Origin: an uncultured Hungatella sp.
GTDB taxonomy: Bacteria; Bacillota; Clostridia; Lachnospirales; Lachnospiraceae
DNA length: 32,178 nt
Direction: 5' to 3'
NCBI GenBank assembly: GCA_949879025.1
Contig: CATLBO010000034.1
Location: 1 to 32,178 of the forward strand
Part shown: positions 1 through 7,260 of the stretch, piece by piece
Position numbering within the stretch: the stretch's first letter is position 1
How the letters are laid out: each line of letters begins with the position of its first letter
Program-made: the position numbers and the translations under genes
Notes under the pieces: model-generated
The model's input: the letters and a program-made list of their open reading frames with translations, nothing else
The model's database searches: none
What the model was told of the DNA's origin: nothing

Positions 1-783
1 GCGGCTTTTCAGAATGAGACTCTGTGCAGGATCACGACTACAGTCAGCTATCAGCTTCCGGCTACTAAAAATGCAGGGGCAAAGACCATAACCATGGGGC
101 ATAAGATGGTATACCCCAATGACTCCAGGTATTATGAAGGGATTATCGGGGGAAAAACAGGCTATACTTCTCTGGCAGGAAATACCCTGGTAACCGGGGT
201 TCAGAGAAACGGTGTCCGGCTCATTGCCGTGGTGATGAAAAGCAAATCAACTCATTATGCGGATACCAAGGCGCTGCTGGATTACGGATTTGCAGTTATG
301 GAGGCACAGGCGGGGGGAACTGCGGTTAAGGACAACAAGACGCCAGATCCAAGCGTCGGCACTGCAGCAGGTCCGGGGTACGGGGACAATTCCTCTAAGA
401 CGCAGTCATCAGCAGGCCCGGGAGGAGAGGATAACGGGAATTCAGGAACAAACAAGTCACCGGCCAGGGTGGTTTCGGCATGGTTCCAAGACGAAAAAGG
501 ATGGTATTACATAAAACAGGACGGAAACAGGGCGGCAGGCCAATGGCTGAATCTGGACGGGACAGAATACTGGATTGACAGCGACGGATATATGGCTACA
601 GGATGGCGGCAGTTTACCAACGGGGCCTGGTATTATTTCCGCTCCAGCGGAGCTATGGCCGCTGACTACTGGGTGGAGGATCACGGTAAATGGTTCTATT
701 TAGGAAGTCAGGGAGCGATGCTTACCAACACCCGGACGCCGGACGGATATGAGCTGGGGGCTGACGGAGCTTGGATACCGTAA
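1..783 (+). CDS. D-alanyl-D-alanine carboxypeptidase with C-terminal cell-wall-binding repeats (5' truncated)
   Basis: The frame is open from base 1, so the N-terminus (signal peptide, SxxK and SxN motifs) lies outside the window. The visible 260 residues begin with the end of a penicillin-binding transpeptidase fold. The third active-site motif, K-T-G, is at residues 52-54 within GGKTGYTSLAGN, followed by the strands GVQRNGVRLIAVVMKS typical of the DacA/PBP5 (peptidase S11) family. A Gly/Ser/Asn-rich linker (about residues 100-155) leads to Trp/Tyr/Gly-rich repeats (GWYYIKQDG, GTEYWIDSDGYMATGW, GAWYYF, GKWFYLGSQGAM) of the choline-binding/glucan-binding type. Such enzymes trim the terminal D-Ala of peptidoglycan stem peptides outside the membrane, and the repeats probably hold the enzyme on the wall. 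A terminator follows. The family is clear; the choline-versus-other ligand of the repeats is not. Confidence 0.9.
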   Translation, partial: AAFQNETLCRITTTVSYQLPATKNAGAKTITMGHKMVYPNDSRYYEGIIGGKTGYTSLAGNTLVTGVQRNGVRLIAVVMKSKSTHYADTKALLDYGFAVMEAQAGGTAVKDNKTPDPSVGTAAGPGYGDNSSKTQSSAGPGGEDNGNSGTNKSPARVVSAWFQDEKGWYYIKQDGNRAAGQWLNLDGTEYWIDSDGYMATGWRQFTNGAWYYFRSSGAMAADYWVEDHGKWFYLGSQGAMLTNTRTPDGYELGADGAWIP

Positions 784-874
784 AGAAAACGCAAAAGGAG
801 TTTGATTGCGGGATGCAGGCAACAGCATGGGGAGCGTTTGAAAATAAGACAGATTAGATATATGGATGGAAAGG

Positions 875-919
875 GGGCTGCTGCGTGAAAAGCTGATATT
901 CATTGCAGCAGCCCTTTTT
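875..919 (+). terminator. Intrinsic terminator after the carboxypeptidase gene
   Basis: A perfect 10-bp inverted repeat, GGGCTGCTGC at 875-884 and GCAGCAGCCC at 905-914, has a 20-nt loop and runs into five T (915-919). It closes the carboxypeptidase transcript. It also sits just past the 3' end of the minus-strand XRE gene, but there is no matching A-run for strong termination in that direction. Confidence 0.85.
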
Positions 920-940
920 GGATGTTTACATAAAAACAGG

Positions 941-1225
941 TTAAACATCAAGAGGCATCAGAGGTTCCGGGTTATCGCTGATATGATTGTCATACATTTC
1001 CGGTATAGGAAAGGCATATTCACTGTTGTCCATTCGAAATTCCATGACTTCTTCTACAGAACATTTCAAAATGGTACACAATACGCCAATGGTGTGGGTG
1101 GAAACATATTGGTTGTTTTTCAGGCGATTGATCTGACCGGAGCTGAAGCCATAGTACTTGATAAGCCGGTATTGGCTGATGTGTTTTTTCTTCATGGTTT
1201 TCCACAATGGGTCGTAGATAATCAT
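941..1225 (-). CDS. Small XRE/Cro-type helix-turn-helix regulator
   Basis: A 94-residue protein made almost entirely of a Cro/C1-type HTH: MKKKHISQYRLIKYYGFSSG is helix 1-2, QINRLKNNQYVSTHTIGVLC is the recognition helix and next helix, followed by CTILKCSVEEVMEF, which matches the usual end of the one-domain XRE family (YozG-like). The final 25 residues are acidic and proline-rich with no known domain. The start at 1225 follows an AAGGGGG ribosome site. It is transcribed alone on the minus strand, divergent from the DUF6062 gene. The DNA target is unknown; self-regulation in the 1226-1350 gap is only a guess. A solitary HTH of this size can also be an antitoxin-like or mobile-element leftover, but no toxin partner is adjacent. 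Confidence 0.85.
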   Translation of the reverse strand: MIIYDPLWKTMKKKHISQYRLIKYYGFSSGQINRLKNNQYVSTHTIGVLCTILKCSVEEVMEFRMDNSEYAFPIPEMYDNHISDNPEPLMPLDV

Positions 1226-1401
1226 TTGTAATCCCCCTTCTTAAATCTATTTAAACCCTGTCTGATGTGATAAGTATATTGTCCATAATTGGAAGATAAT
1301 GGAAGAAATGGTAATAGTAGGGGGAGCGAAAGGACGTTGGGAATCATAACTTGACGGAAAAAGAAAGAAGCATGTATGATACAAGACGAGGAGATGAGAG
1401 A

Positions 1402-2154
1402 ATGAAGGAAAAACTATATACCATTGAGCTTCATGATGCTTTGACGTCAGAAGACGAGTGTGCTTTTTGCTGGCTGGAAAGAAAACTGGAGCAGGAGGCC
1501 ATTGAGTTTGTCCTGGGGTCTTCCTATATGGAAAGCGATATGCGTGATAAGACGGACAGGGCAGGATTCTGCCGCTGCCACACTAAAGCTATGTTTGATT
1601 ACGGCAATCATCTGGGCAATGGGTGGATTTTTAAAACCAGGCTTACGTGGATGCGGCAGGAACTGAAAAAGCAGATGGATGGGTTTTCGCCTCAGCCGGC
1701 TGCCATGTTTGGGAAAAGGAAGAAAGGCAGTGAAGAATGCTCATTAAGCAGCTGGATACGGCAGGAAGAAACCCATTGTTATGTGTGCAGAAGGGTGAAA
1801 GAAACTTATGACAGAGTGCTGGATACGTTTATTTACCAGATTAAGCATGAAAAGGGGTTTTTGGATTTGGTAATGAAGTCCAAGGGGTTCTGCATCCATC
1901 ACTTTGGGGATCTGGTACAGGTGTGTGACAGGGAATTGGGGAAGAAGGAAAAGGAGCAGGTGTTTCCTGCGCTGTTTCAGCAGATGGACAGGGAGTTGCT
2001 GCGGATGCAGGAGGACATTGACTGGCTGATTGAGAAGTATGACTATCGGAATCAGGATAAAGACTGGAAGAACTCCCAAGATGCAGTGCAGCGCACCATG
2101 CAGAAAATTATTGGAGGACATCCGGCAGATCCTGTGTTTAGAAGTCAGAAATAG
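1402..2154 (+). CDS. DUF6062 family cysteine-rich protein
   Basis: The 250-residue product matches the DUF6062 family of Clostridia, whose function is unknown. Visible hallmarks are paired cysteines: ECAFCWLERKLEQEAIEF near the N-terminus, then GFCRCHTKAMF, then THCYVCRRV in the middle, and GFCIHHFGDL towards the C-terminus. The spacing of Cys and His suggests a metal or Fe-S site (inference). The C-terminal third is helical and charged. I chose ATG 1402 because AGGAG at 1389-1393 lies 8 nt upstream; in-frame starts at TTG 1351 and ATG 1372 lack such a site. Rubrerythrin begins 66 bp downstream, which hints at a role in redox or oxygen stress, but nothing in the sequence proves this. Confidence 0.8.
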   Translation: MKEKLYTIELHDALTSEDECAFCWLERKLEQEAIEFVLGSSYMESDMRDKTDRAGFCRCHTKAMFDYGNHLGNGWIFKTRLTWMRQELKKQMDGFSPQPAAMFGKRKKGSEECSLSSWIRQEETHCYVCRRVKETYDRVLDTFIYQIKHEKGFLDLVMKSKGFCIHHFGDLVQVCDRELGKKEKEQVFPALFQQMDRELLRMQEDIDWLIEKYDYRNQDKDWKNSQDAVQRTMQKIIGGHPADPVFRSQK

Positions 2155-2164
2155 AAGTATAGTT

Positions 2165-2193
2165 TTGCATTTCAGGAGAATACTACCTTTATA
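2165..2193 (+). promoter_or_regulatory. Possible sigma-A promoter of rubrerythrin
   Basis: TTGCAT (2165-2170), a 17-nt spacer, then TTTATA (2188-2193), ahead of the AAAGGAG ribosome site of the rubrerythrin gene. The match to TTGACA/TATAAT is moderate, so read-through from the DUF6062 gene remains possible. Confidence 0.4.
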
Positions 2194-2220
2194 AAAACCA
2201 AATAAAGGAGATAGTTTGCA

Positions 2221-2817
2221 ATGCAGAATTTAAAAGACAGCGAGACAGTGAAGAACCTTATGCGGGCTTTTGCCGGGGAGAGTCAGGCCAGAAACCGCTA
2301 TACCTTTGCAGCAGGGATTGCCAGGCAGGAGAAGCTGCCGGTTATTGAGGCGGTATTCCAGTTTACAGCAAAACAGGAAAAGGAACATGCAGAGATTTTT
2401 TATAATTATATGAAGGAACTGTCAGGAGAAACCATTCATATTGACGGCGGGTATCCGGTGAATATTTCCCAAAAAACTTTGGATCTGTTAAAAGCTGCCA
2501 GGCATAACGAGTATGAGGAGCATGACACAGTATACAAGGCTTTCGGAGATAAGGCCAATGAGGAAGGATTCCAGGAGATTGGCAGGGTGTTTCATCAGAT
2601 TGCAGCCATTGAGAAGGTACATGGAGACAGATTTCAGTTATTTGCAGATCTTCTGGAGCAGAACAAGCTGTTTGCGGCAGATACGGCTACAGGGTGGATG
2701 TGCCTAAACTGCGGCCATGTGCTGACCGGAACTCAGGCGCCGGCCATATGCCCGGTGTGCAGACATGAGCAGGGATATTTTATCAGGCTGGAACTGGCTC
2801 CTTATACGAAGATGTAG
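2221..2817 (+). CDS. rbr: Rubrerythrin
   Basis: A 198-residue rubrerythrin, a cytoplasmic peroxide-reducing diiron protein used by anaerobes for oxidative-stress defence. The N-terminal ferritin-like four-helix bundle carries the expected iron-ligand motifs: FAGESQARNRY in the first helix, KQEKEHAEIF in the second, then HNEYEEH and the ExxxH motif IAAIEKVHGDRF in the later helices. The C-terminal rubredoxin domain has its two CxxC pairs, CLNCGH and CPVCRHEQGYF. Length and domain order are those of the classical form. The start has AAAGGAG 10 nt upstream. It lies between DUF6062 and a metallophosphoesterase, all on one strand, with a possible own promoter at 2165-2193. Confidence 0.96.
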   Translation: MQNLKDSETVKNLMRAFAGESQARNRYTFAAGIARQEKLPVIEAVFQFTAKQEKEHAEIFYNYMKELSGETIHIDGGYPVNISQKTLDLLKAARHNEYEEHDTVYKAFGDKANEEGFQEIGRVFHQIAAIEKVHGDRFQLFADLLEQNKLFAADTATGWMCLNCGHVLTGTQAPAICPVCRHEQGYFIRLELAPYTKM

Positions 2818-2855
2818 TTTTTGATTTGAAAAAGATTTTACGTATGGAGCAGCTT

Positions 2856-3719
2856 ATGTGGAAAATTATAGCGGCAGCAGGGGCAGCGGCGGCAGGATGC
2901 TGTCTTTGCTCCTTCTATGAAAGAAAAAATTTTGTTACGGATATATATGAACTGACATCAGAGAAGGTAACCAGGGAGAGGACATTTGTATTTTTATCGG
3001 ATCTTCATGATAACACCTTCGGCCAGGGGCAGAGAAAGCTTTTAGAGGCAATTGATAAAGTAAGTCCATGCGCAGTGCTGATAGGGGGAGACATGATGGT
3101 TGTGAAAAAGAGGGCGGACTTGGAAACCGCCCTGTTTTTGGTGGGGAAGCTGGCAGAGCAATATCCGGTGTATTATGGAAATGGCAACCATGAAAGCCGC
3201 ATGGACAGGAAACGGTATCTGTATGGTGACAAGTATGATACATTTGTAAGTGAGCTTAAAAAAAGAGGCGTGTGCCATCTGTCAGATAAAAGTGCGGAGT
3301 TTGATCAGGAGGTGCGAATCAGCGGGCTGGACATCCAGAGGAAATATTACGATAAACGTATCCCTGGGGACAAGATGGATGTGTCTTACATAGACAGACA
3401 GCTGGGAAAGGCGTCCAAAGATAAATACCAGATTCTTTTGGCGCATTCGCCGCTTTTTTATAAAACTTATGGAGCGTGGGGAGCGGATTTGACACTGTGC
3501 GGGCATTTTCATGGAGGAACCATACGGATTCCAGGCCTTGGAGGGCTTATGACGCCTCAGCTTCATTTTTTTCAGGAAAGCTGCGGAGGACATCTGAAGG
3601 CAGCAGGAAAAGATGTGGTGGTCAGCAGAGGACTGGGGACGCATTCCATTAATGTGAGGATTAATAACCAGGCAGAGCTGGTGGCAGTGAAGATAAAACC
3701 CAGGAATGTACAGTTGTGA
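2856..3719 (+). CDS. Membrane-anchored calcineurin-like metallophosphoesterase (YkuE/YaeI type)
   Basis: A 287-residue protein with one N-terminal hydrophobic segment (WKIIAAAGAAAAGCCLCSF) followed by a complete metallophosphoesterase domain. The metal-ligand motifs appear in order: FLSDLHDNTFG (D-x-H), IGGDMM (GD), GNGNHES (GNHE), LLAHSP (H) and LCGHFHGG (GHxH). Relatives such as YkuE and YaeI act on phosphoesters at the membrane, including UDP-sugar or lipid-linked substrates; the substrate here cannot be read from sequence. I favour ATG 2856 because GGAG at 2846-2849 is 6 nt upstream. In-frame TTG 2826 and ATG 2844 are alternatives without a clear ribosome site. The gene follows rubrerythrin closely and probably shares its transcript. 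Confidence 0.9.
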   Translation: MWKIIAAAGAAAAGCCLCSFYERKNFVTDIYELTSEKVTRERTFVFLSDLHDNTFGQGQRKLLEAIDKVSPCAVLIGGDMMVVKKRADLETALFLVGKLAEQYPVYYGNGNHESRMDRKRYLYGDKYDTFVSELKKRGVCHLSDKSAEFDQEVRISGLDIQRKYYDKRIPGDKMDVSYIDRQLGKASKDKYQILLAHSPLFYKTYGAWGADLTLCGHFHGGTIRIPGLGGLMTPQLHFFQESCGGHLKAAGKDVVVSRGLGTHSINVRINNQAELVAVKIKPRNVQL

Positions 3720-3776
3720 GCCAGTTTTAATGCCGCTTCCGTAAGGCTGCTGCACATAATGGGTGTGATCCGGGGA

Positions 3777-3805
3777 TTTACAGAAATGGGGATGTCTGAT
3801 ATACT
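3777..3805 (+). promoter_or_regulatory. Sigma-A promoter of the scpA operon
   Basis: TTTACA (3777-3782), a 17-nt spacer and TATACT (3800-3805) with an extended TG (3797-3798) form a strong sigma-A promoter about 100 nt before scpA. The 9-bp inverted sequences ATGCCGCTT (3730-3738) and AAGCGGCAT (3811-3819) flank it. Confidence 0.75.
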
Positions 3806-3906
3806 TTGCTAAGCGGCATCTGCTGTCTGGAGAGCCGGGATGTTTTCCGAAGGCATAAGGGAAGGCGCAGATATGTTACTGCAGAACAAGATCAGGAGGC
3901 GGGATC

Positions 3907-4707
3907 ATGGCGGGAATTTCCTATAAACTGGATAATTTTGAGGGGCCGTTGGACCTTCTGCTTCACCTGATTGAGAAGAACAAGGTAAGCATTTATGATA
4001 TTCCCATTGTACTGATTACAGAGCAGTACCTGGACTATGTAAGCCATATGGAGACAGAGGATCTGAATGTAGTCAGCGAGTTTCTGGTAATGGCGGCAAC
4101 ATTAATTGATATTAAGTCAAGGATGCTTCTTCCGGCAGAGGTAAATGAGGAAGGCCAGGAGGAAGATCCCAGGGCGGAACTGGTGGCCCGGCTTCTGGAG
4201 TACAAGATGTACAAATGCATGGCCCTGGAACTTTTGGAACTGGAACAGGGGGCTGGGAAACATTTGTATAAGGCTTCCACCATACCGGAGCAGGTGGCAA
4301 AATATGAACCGCCGGTAAATCTGGATGAACTTCTGGGAGATTTGAACCTGGCCAGGCTCCAGGCAGTCTTTGAGTCGGTTATGAAACGGAGAGCGGACAA
4401 GATAGATCCTATCCGCAGCAGGTTCGGAACCATAAAACGGGAGCCCATAAGCCTGGAAACCCGAATCGGTACAGTGATGAACTTCGCCAGGAGCCACAGA
4501 ACGTTCAGCTTCCGGCAGCTTTTAGAACGGCAGGGTGACAGGCTGGAAGTGGTGGTCACATTTCTGGCTGTGCTGGAACTGATGAAGATGGGGAAGATCT
4601 ATCTGACCCAGGATGAACTGTTTGATGATATGAACATAGAGACTCTGGAGCAGGAAGGGGAAAGCGGGGAGCTTGAGCTGGAAGGGCTTGGGGATTTTGA
4701 AGGGTAA
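3907..4707 (+). CDS. scpA: Segregation and condensation protein A
   Basis: A 266-residue ScpA kleisin, the subunit that bridges the two SMC heads in the bacterial condensin complex and is needed for chromosome compaction and segregation. The start, YKLDNFEGPLDLLLHLIEK, is the strongly conserved N-terminal SMC-neck-binding helix. It is followed by the VVSEFLVMAATLIDIKSRML helix, a variable acidic middle and a C-terminal winged-helix region (FSFRQLLERQGDRLEVVVTFLAVLELMKMGKI). The C-terminus ends in a Glu/Gly-rich tail. An AGGAGG site precedes ATG 3907. scpB follows 8 bp later, the standard scpA-scpB arrangement, and the promoter at 3777-3805 serves both. Confidence 0.97.
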   Translation: MAGISYKLDNFEGPLDLLLHLIEKNKVSIYDIPIVLITEQYLDYVSHMETEDLNVVSEFLVMAATLIDIKSRMLLPAEVNEEGQEEDPRAELVARLLEYKMYKCMALELLELEQGAGKHLYKASTIPEQVAKYEPPVNLDELLGDLNLARLQAVFESVMKRRADKIDPIRSRFGTIKREPISLETRIGTVMNFARSHRTFSFRQLLERQGDRLEVVVTFLAVLELMKMGKIYLTQDELFDDMNIETLEQEGESGELELEGLGDFEG

Positions 4708-4715
4708 AGATAAGG

Positions 4716-5477
4716 ATGAGCGAAAGAAACCATGGGACGGACAGAAGCGCTGCAGAAGCCGGTGAAACGGCTGTTGCAGAGGAAGGCCGGGATTCAGAGA
4801 AGAAAACAGGCCGGGAAGCTTTGACAAGGCAGCAGAAACATAAGACAGGAACGGGAAAGGAAGAAGTTTCTGGCCAAAACAGGGGAAAGCAGAAGCGGGA
4901 TAAGAGACAGGAAGCTATTGTGGAGGCAGTGTTGTTTACAATGGGGGAATCTGTGGAGCTTCGGCAGCTGGCAGCAGCCATTGAGGGAAATGAGGGTGAG
5001 GCCAGGCAGGCTGTGGAAAGCTTAAAGCAGCGGTATGACAAAGAGAAAAGAGGAATCCAGATAATTGAACTGGACGGATGTTATCAGATGTGCACCAGAG
5101 TGGAGTACTATGAGAATCTCATCCATGTGGCAGCCACGCCGAAAAAGCATATGCTTACAGATGTGGTTCTGGAAACCCTTTCCATTATTGCCTACAAACA
5201 GCCGGTGACAAAGCTGGAGATTGAAAAGATCAGAGGCGTAAAATCAGACCATGCAGTGAACCGTTTGGTGGAATATAATCTGGTTCAGGAGGTGGGCCGC
5301 CTGGATGCGCCTGGGCGGCCGGCGCTGTTTGCCACCACGGAGGAATTTCTGAGAAGGTTCGGAATCGGTTCCAGGGAGGAACTACCTGACATGGACCCGG
5401 TTCAGGCGGAAGAACTCCGCAATGAGGTGGAAGAGGAACTAAATCTTCACATGGATGAAGAGAACCATTTGGATTAA
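4716..5477 (+). CDS. scpB: Segregation and condensation protein B with a long charged N-terminal extension
   Basis: ScpB dimers bind ScpA and stabilise the SMC complex. The conserved part begins near residue 65 (RQEAIVEAVLFTMGESVELRQLAAAIE) and has two winged-helix domains, including YQMCTRVEYYENLIHV, VVLETLSIIAYKQPVTKLEIEKIRGV and LVEYNLVQEVGRLDAPGRPALFATTEEFLRRFG (quoted here only to locate the motifs KQPVT, RGV and GRP). It ends in an acidic tail. Before it are about 65 Lys/Glu/Arg/Gln-rich residues with no fold, absent from typical ~190-residue ScpB. The upstream ribosome site for ATG 4716 is weak (AAGG). A later start near GTG 4920 would give a normal-length protein but has no better site, so the extension is kept with caution. 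Confidence 0.92.
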   Translation: MSERNHGTDRSAAEAGETAVAEEGRDSEKKTGREALTRQQKHKTGTGKEEVSGQNRGKQKRDKRQEAIVEAVLFTMGESVELRQLAAAIEGNEGEARQAVESLKQRYDKEKRGIQIIELDGCYQMCTRVEYYENLIHVAATPKKHMLTDVVLETLSIIAYKQPVTKLEIEKIRGVKSDHAVNRLVEYNLVQEVGRLDAPGRPALFATTEEFLRRFGIGSREELPDMDPVQAEELRNEVEEELNLHMDEENHLD

Positions 5478-5509
5478 AACAACAATGGCTTAAAGTAAGG
5501 AGGATGGTC

Positions 5510-6394
5510 ATGAAGAAGTCAGTGGGGATCGTTACAGACAGTCACAGCGGTATTTCCCAGGAGGAGGCAGCAAGACTTGGGATTATGGTACTGCCTATGC
5601 CGTTTTACATAGATGGCCAGTGCTATTATGAGGATGTGACTCTGTCAAGGGAAGAATTTTTCCAGAAGCTGGATTCAGGTGCGGAGATTACTACCTCCCA
5701 GCCTTCTCCGGCTGAGGTGATGAAGCTGTGGGATCAGGCTCTTGAAAAATATCACCAGATTGCATATATGCCCATCAGCAGCGGCCTTAGCGGCTCCTGC
5801 GCCACTGCGGCTGCCATGGCCCAGGAAGAACCATATGAAGGGCGGGTGTTTGTGGTGGATCACGGGCGTGTATCCACGCCTCTGCACCGGCTGATTTTAG
5901 ATACGATGGAACTAATCCAAGAAGGGTATGGCGCAGAGGATATAAAGCATGTGGTGGAGGACTCCAGAGAAGATATGGAGATTTACATAGGGGTGGATAC
6001 TCTGGAGCACTTAAAGAGGGGAGGAAGGATCACTGCGGCTGCGGCTCTTCTGGGAACCGTGCTTAATATAAAACCGGTATTAAAGCTGGACGTGGGGGTT
6101 TTGGATTCTTTTAAAAAATGCCGCGGATTTATGAAGGCGAAAAAAATCATGATTGAGGCCATGGGCCATGATATGGATACCAGATTCAGGGAGCAGAAAG
6201 AAAAAGGGGAGCTGTATCTTCTGGCAGCATCCAGTGCTTCTGAGGAGGAAACGAGACAGTGGGTAAAGGAGATCAAGGAGGCATTTCCCGGAATGGATGT
6301 TATGTGTGACAACCTGTCTTTGGGCGTATCCTGCCATACAGGCCAGGGAGCTTTGGGCATCGGATGTGCCTGCAGGCCAAGGAGGAGGGTATGA
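5510..6394 (+). CDS. DegV family fatty-acid-binding protein
   Basis: A 294-residue DegV-fold protein. Members bind a single fatty acid and, as FakB, present it to the FakA kinase for phosphorylation and entry into phospholipid synthesis. Motifs seen: GIVTDSHSGI at the N-terminus, LPMPFYIDG, TTSQPSPAEV, ISSGLSGSC (fatty-acid carboxylate pocket), VDHGRVS, and IYIGVDTLEHLKRGGRI before the C-terminal domain. ATG 5510 is preferred over ATG 5504 because AAGGAGG (5497-5503) lies 6 nt before it; 5504 abuts the site. It follows scpB by 32 bp and overlaps the next gene by 4 bp (ATGA), so all four genes from scpA are probably cotranscribed. Which lipid it binds is unknown, and no fakA is in the window. 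Confidence 0.93.
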   Translation: MKKSVGIVTDSHSGISQEEAARLGIMVLPMPFYIDGQCYYEDVTLSREEFFQKLDSGAEITTSQPSPAEVMKLWDQALEKYHQIAYMPISSGLSGSCATAAAMAQEEPYEGRVFVVDHGRVSTPLHRLILDTMELIQEGYGAEDIKHVVEDSREDMEIYIGVDTLEHLKRGGRITAAAALLGTVLNIKPVLKLDVGVLDSFKKCRGFMKAKKIMIEAMGHDMDTRFREQKEKGELYLLAASSASEEETRQWVKEIKEAFPGMDVMCDNLSLGVSCHTGQGALGIGCACRPRRRV

Positions 6395-7134
6395 GGCTTT
6401 TTTTGACAAGCAGCCCCTGCAGCCCTTATCCTCAGAAGGACGGACAGATCTGCTATGGCTACAGTGAGGAAAACGGATTTTTAAAGCAATATAAAGAGGG
6501 ATGGGAGCCGGGATGCAGCTGCCTGATGGTAAGCGCCGACCCCTATGACTTCAGCCATAATAATAAGATGCAGCAGGAATTTAAAGGGTTTTTTGATATC
6601 AGCCAGATCCCTGTGTCCCGCCTGATTCTGTGTGATGAGAGGAACCAGAAGGAACTGCCCCGGTTTCTTGAACAGTGCAGGCTGGTGATCCTGGCAGGGG
6701 GCCATGTTCCCACTCAGAATGCGTTTTTTGAAAGAACTGGCTTGAAGAAGCTGATGGAAGGATATAAGGGAACGGTTATGGGCATCAGTGCCGGAACCAT
6801 GAACTGTGCCAGTACGGTGTATGCCCAGCCGGAGCTTGAGGGTGAGTCGGTAAATCCGGAGTATAAAAGATTCCTAACAGGGCTGGGGCTGACAAACCTA
6901 ATGATTCTTCCCCATTATCAGGATGTAAAAAGCCATATGCTGGACGGAAGGCGGCTGATGGAGGATGTTACTTACCCGGACAGCATGGGCCGCACGTTTT
7001 ACGCTCTGGCAGACGGAAGCTATGTTCTTGCCCGAAACGGGCAGGAAACACTTTATGGAGAAGCCTACCGGATTAAGGATGGGAATATTAAAAAAATATG
7101 CGAAAAGGGAGGGTGTGTGGAGCTCTTCCATTAA
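6391..7134 (+). CDS. Peptidase S51 family protein (dipeptidase E / cyanophycinase-like)
   Basis: A 247-residue member of the S51 serine peptidase family, a class I glutamine-amidotransferase-like fold that includes PepE alpha-aspartyl dipeptidase and cyanophycinase. Evidence is the central sheet and nucleophile elbow MGISAGTMN (G-x-S-A-G), preceded by VILAGGHVPTQNAFFE, the usual GG-x4-N substrate loop, and followed by ILPHYQ, where the catalytic His is expected. It lacks a signal peptide and should be cytoplasmic. ATG 6391 overlaps the degV stop as ATGA and has AAGGAGGAG just upstream. An earlier in-frame ATG at 6364 lies inside degV. The terminator at 7140 ends the operon. Whether it cleaves Asp-dipeptides cannot be decided from sequence. 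Confidence 0.9.
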   Translation: MRLFLTSSPCSPYPQKDGQICYGYSEENGFLKQYKEGWEPGCSCLMVSADPYDFSHNNKMQQEFKGFFDISQIPVSRLILCDERNQKELPRFLEQCRLVILAGGHVPTQNAFFERTGLKKLMEGYKGTVMGISAGTMNCASTVYAQPELEGESVNPEYKRFLTGLGLTNLMILPHYQDVKSHMLDGRRLMEDVTYPDSMGRTFYALADGSYVLARNGQETLYGEAYRIKDGNIKKICEKGGCVELFH

Positions 7135-7139
7135 CAGAC

Positions 7140-7173
7140 AGCCTGTTCTGCGGGGATGCAGGGCAGGCTTTTT
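7140..7173 (+). terminator. Intrinsic terminator ending the scpA-scpB-degV-S51 operon
   Basis: AGCCTGTTCTGC (7140-7151) pairs with GCAGGGCAGGCT (7158-7169) over 12 bp including two G-U pairs, with a 6-nt loop, and runs into TTTTT (7169-7173). It starts three bases after the stop region of the S51 gene. Confidence 0.88.
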
Positions 7174-7193
7174 GTGTGTGGAGAAAAAAATGG

Positions 7194-7222
7194 TTGCAAT
7201 ATACCCCGTGGGGGTATATAAT
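7194..7222 (+). promoter_or_regulatory. Copper operon promoter with CsoR operator in the spacer
   Basis: TTGCAA (7194-7199), exactly 17 nt, then TATAAT (7217-7222) make a strong promoter. A palindrome with 9-bp arms, ATATACCCC and GGGGTATAT around a GTG centre (7199-7219), fills the spacer. TACCCC-type G/C-tract palindromes are the known operator class of copper-sensing CsoR. Bound CsoR here would directly exclude RNA polymerase, and copper would release it. Confidence 0.88.
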
Positions 7223-7260
7223 AAATACATAGCATATATACACCGGAGGGAATATGGCAT

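Noticed and set aside
793..859. Tiny ORFs behind an AAAAGGAG sequence after the carboxypeptidase gene
   Set aside because: ATG 813 is too far from the site and gives 14 codons; TTG 806 gives 11. No homology or structure supports them.
866..1231. A 121-codon plus-strand ORF opposite the XRE gene
   Set aside because: It mirrors the well-supported HTH gene on the other strand, overlaps the terminator and has no ribosome site.
1226..1350. A promoter for the XRE and DUF6062 genes in their shared gap
   Set aside because: TATACT occurs on the minus strand but no acceptable -35 is at the right distance; nothing reliable on the plus strand.
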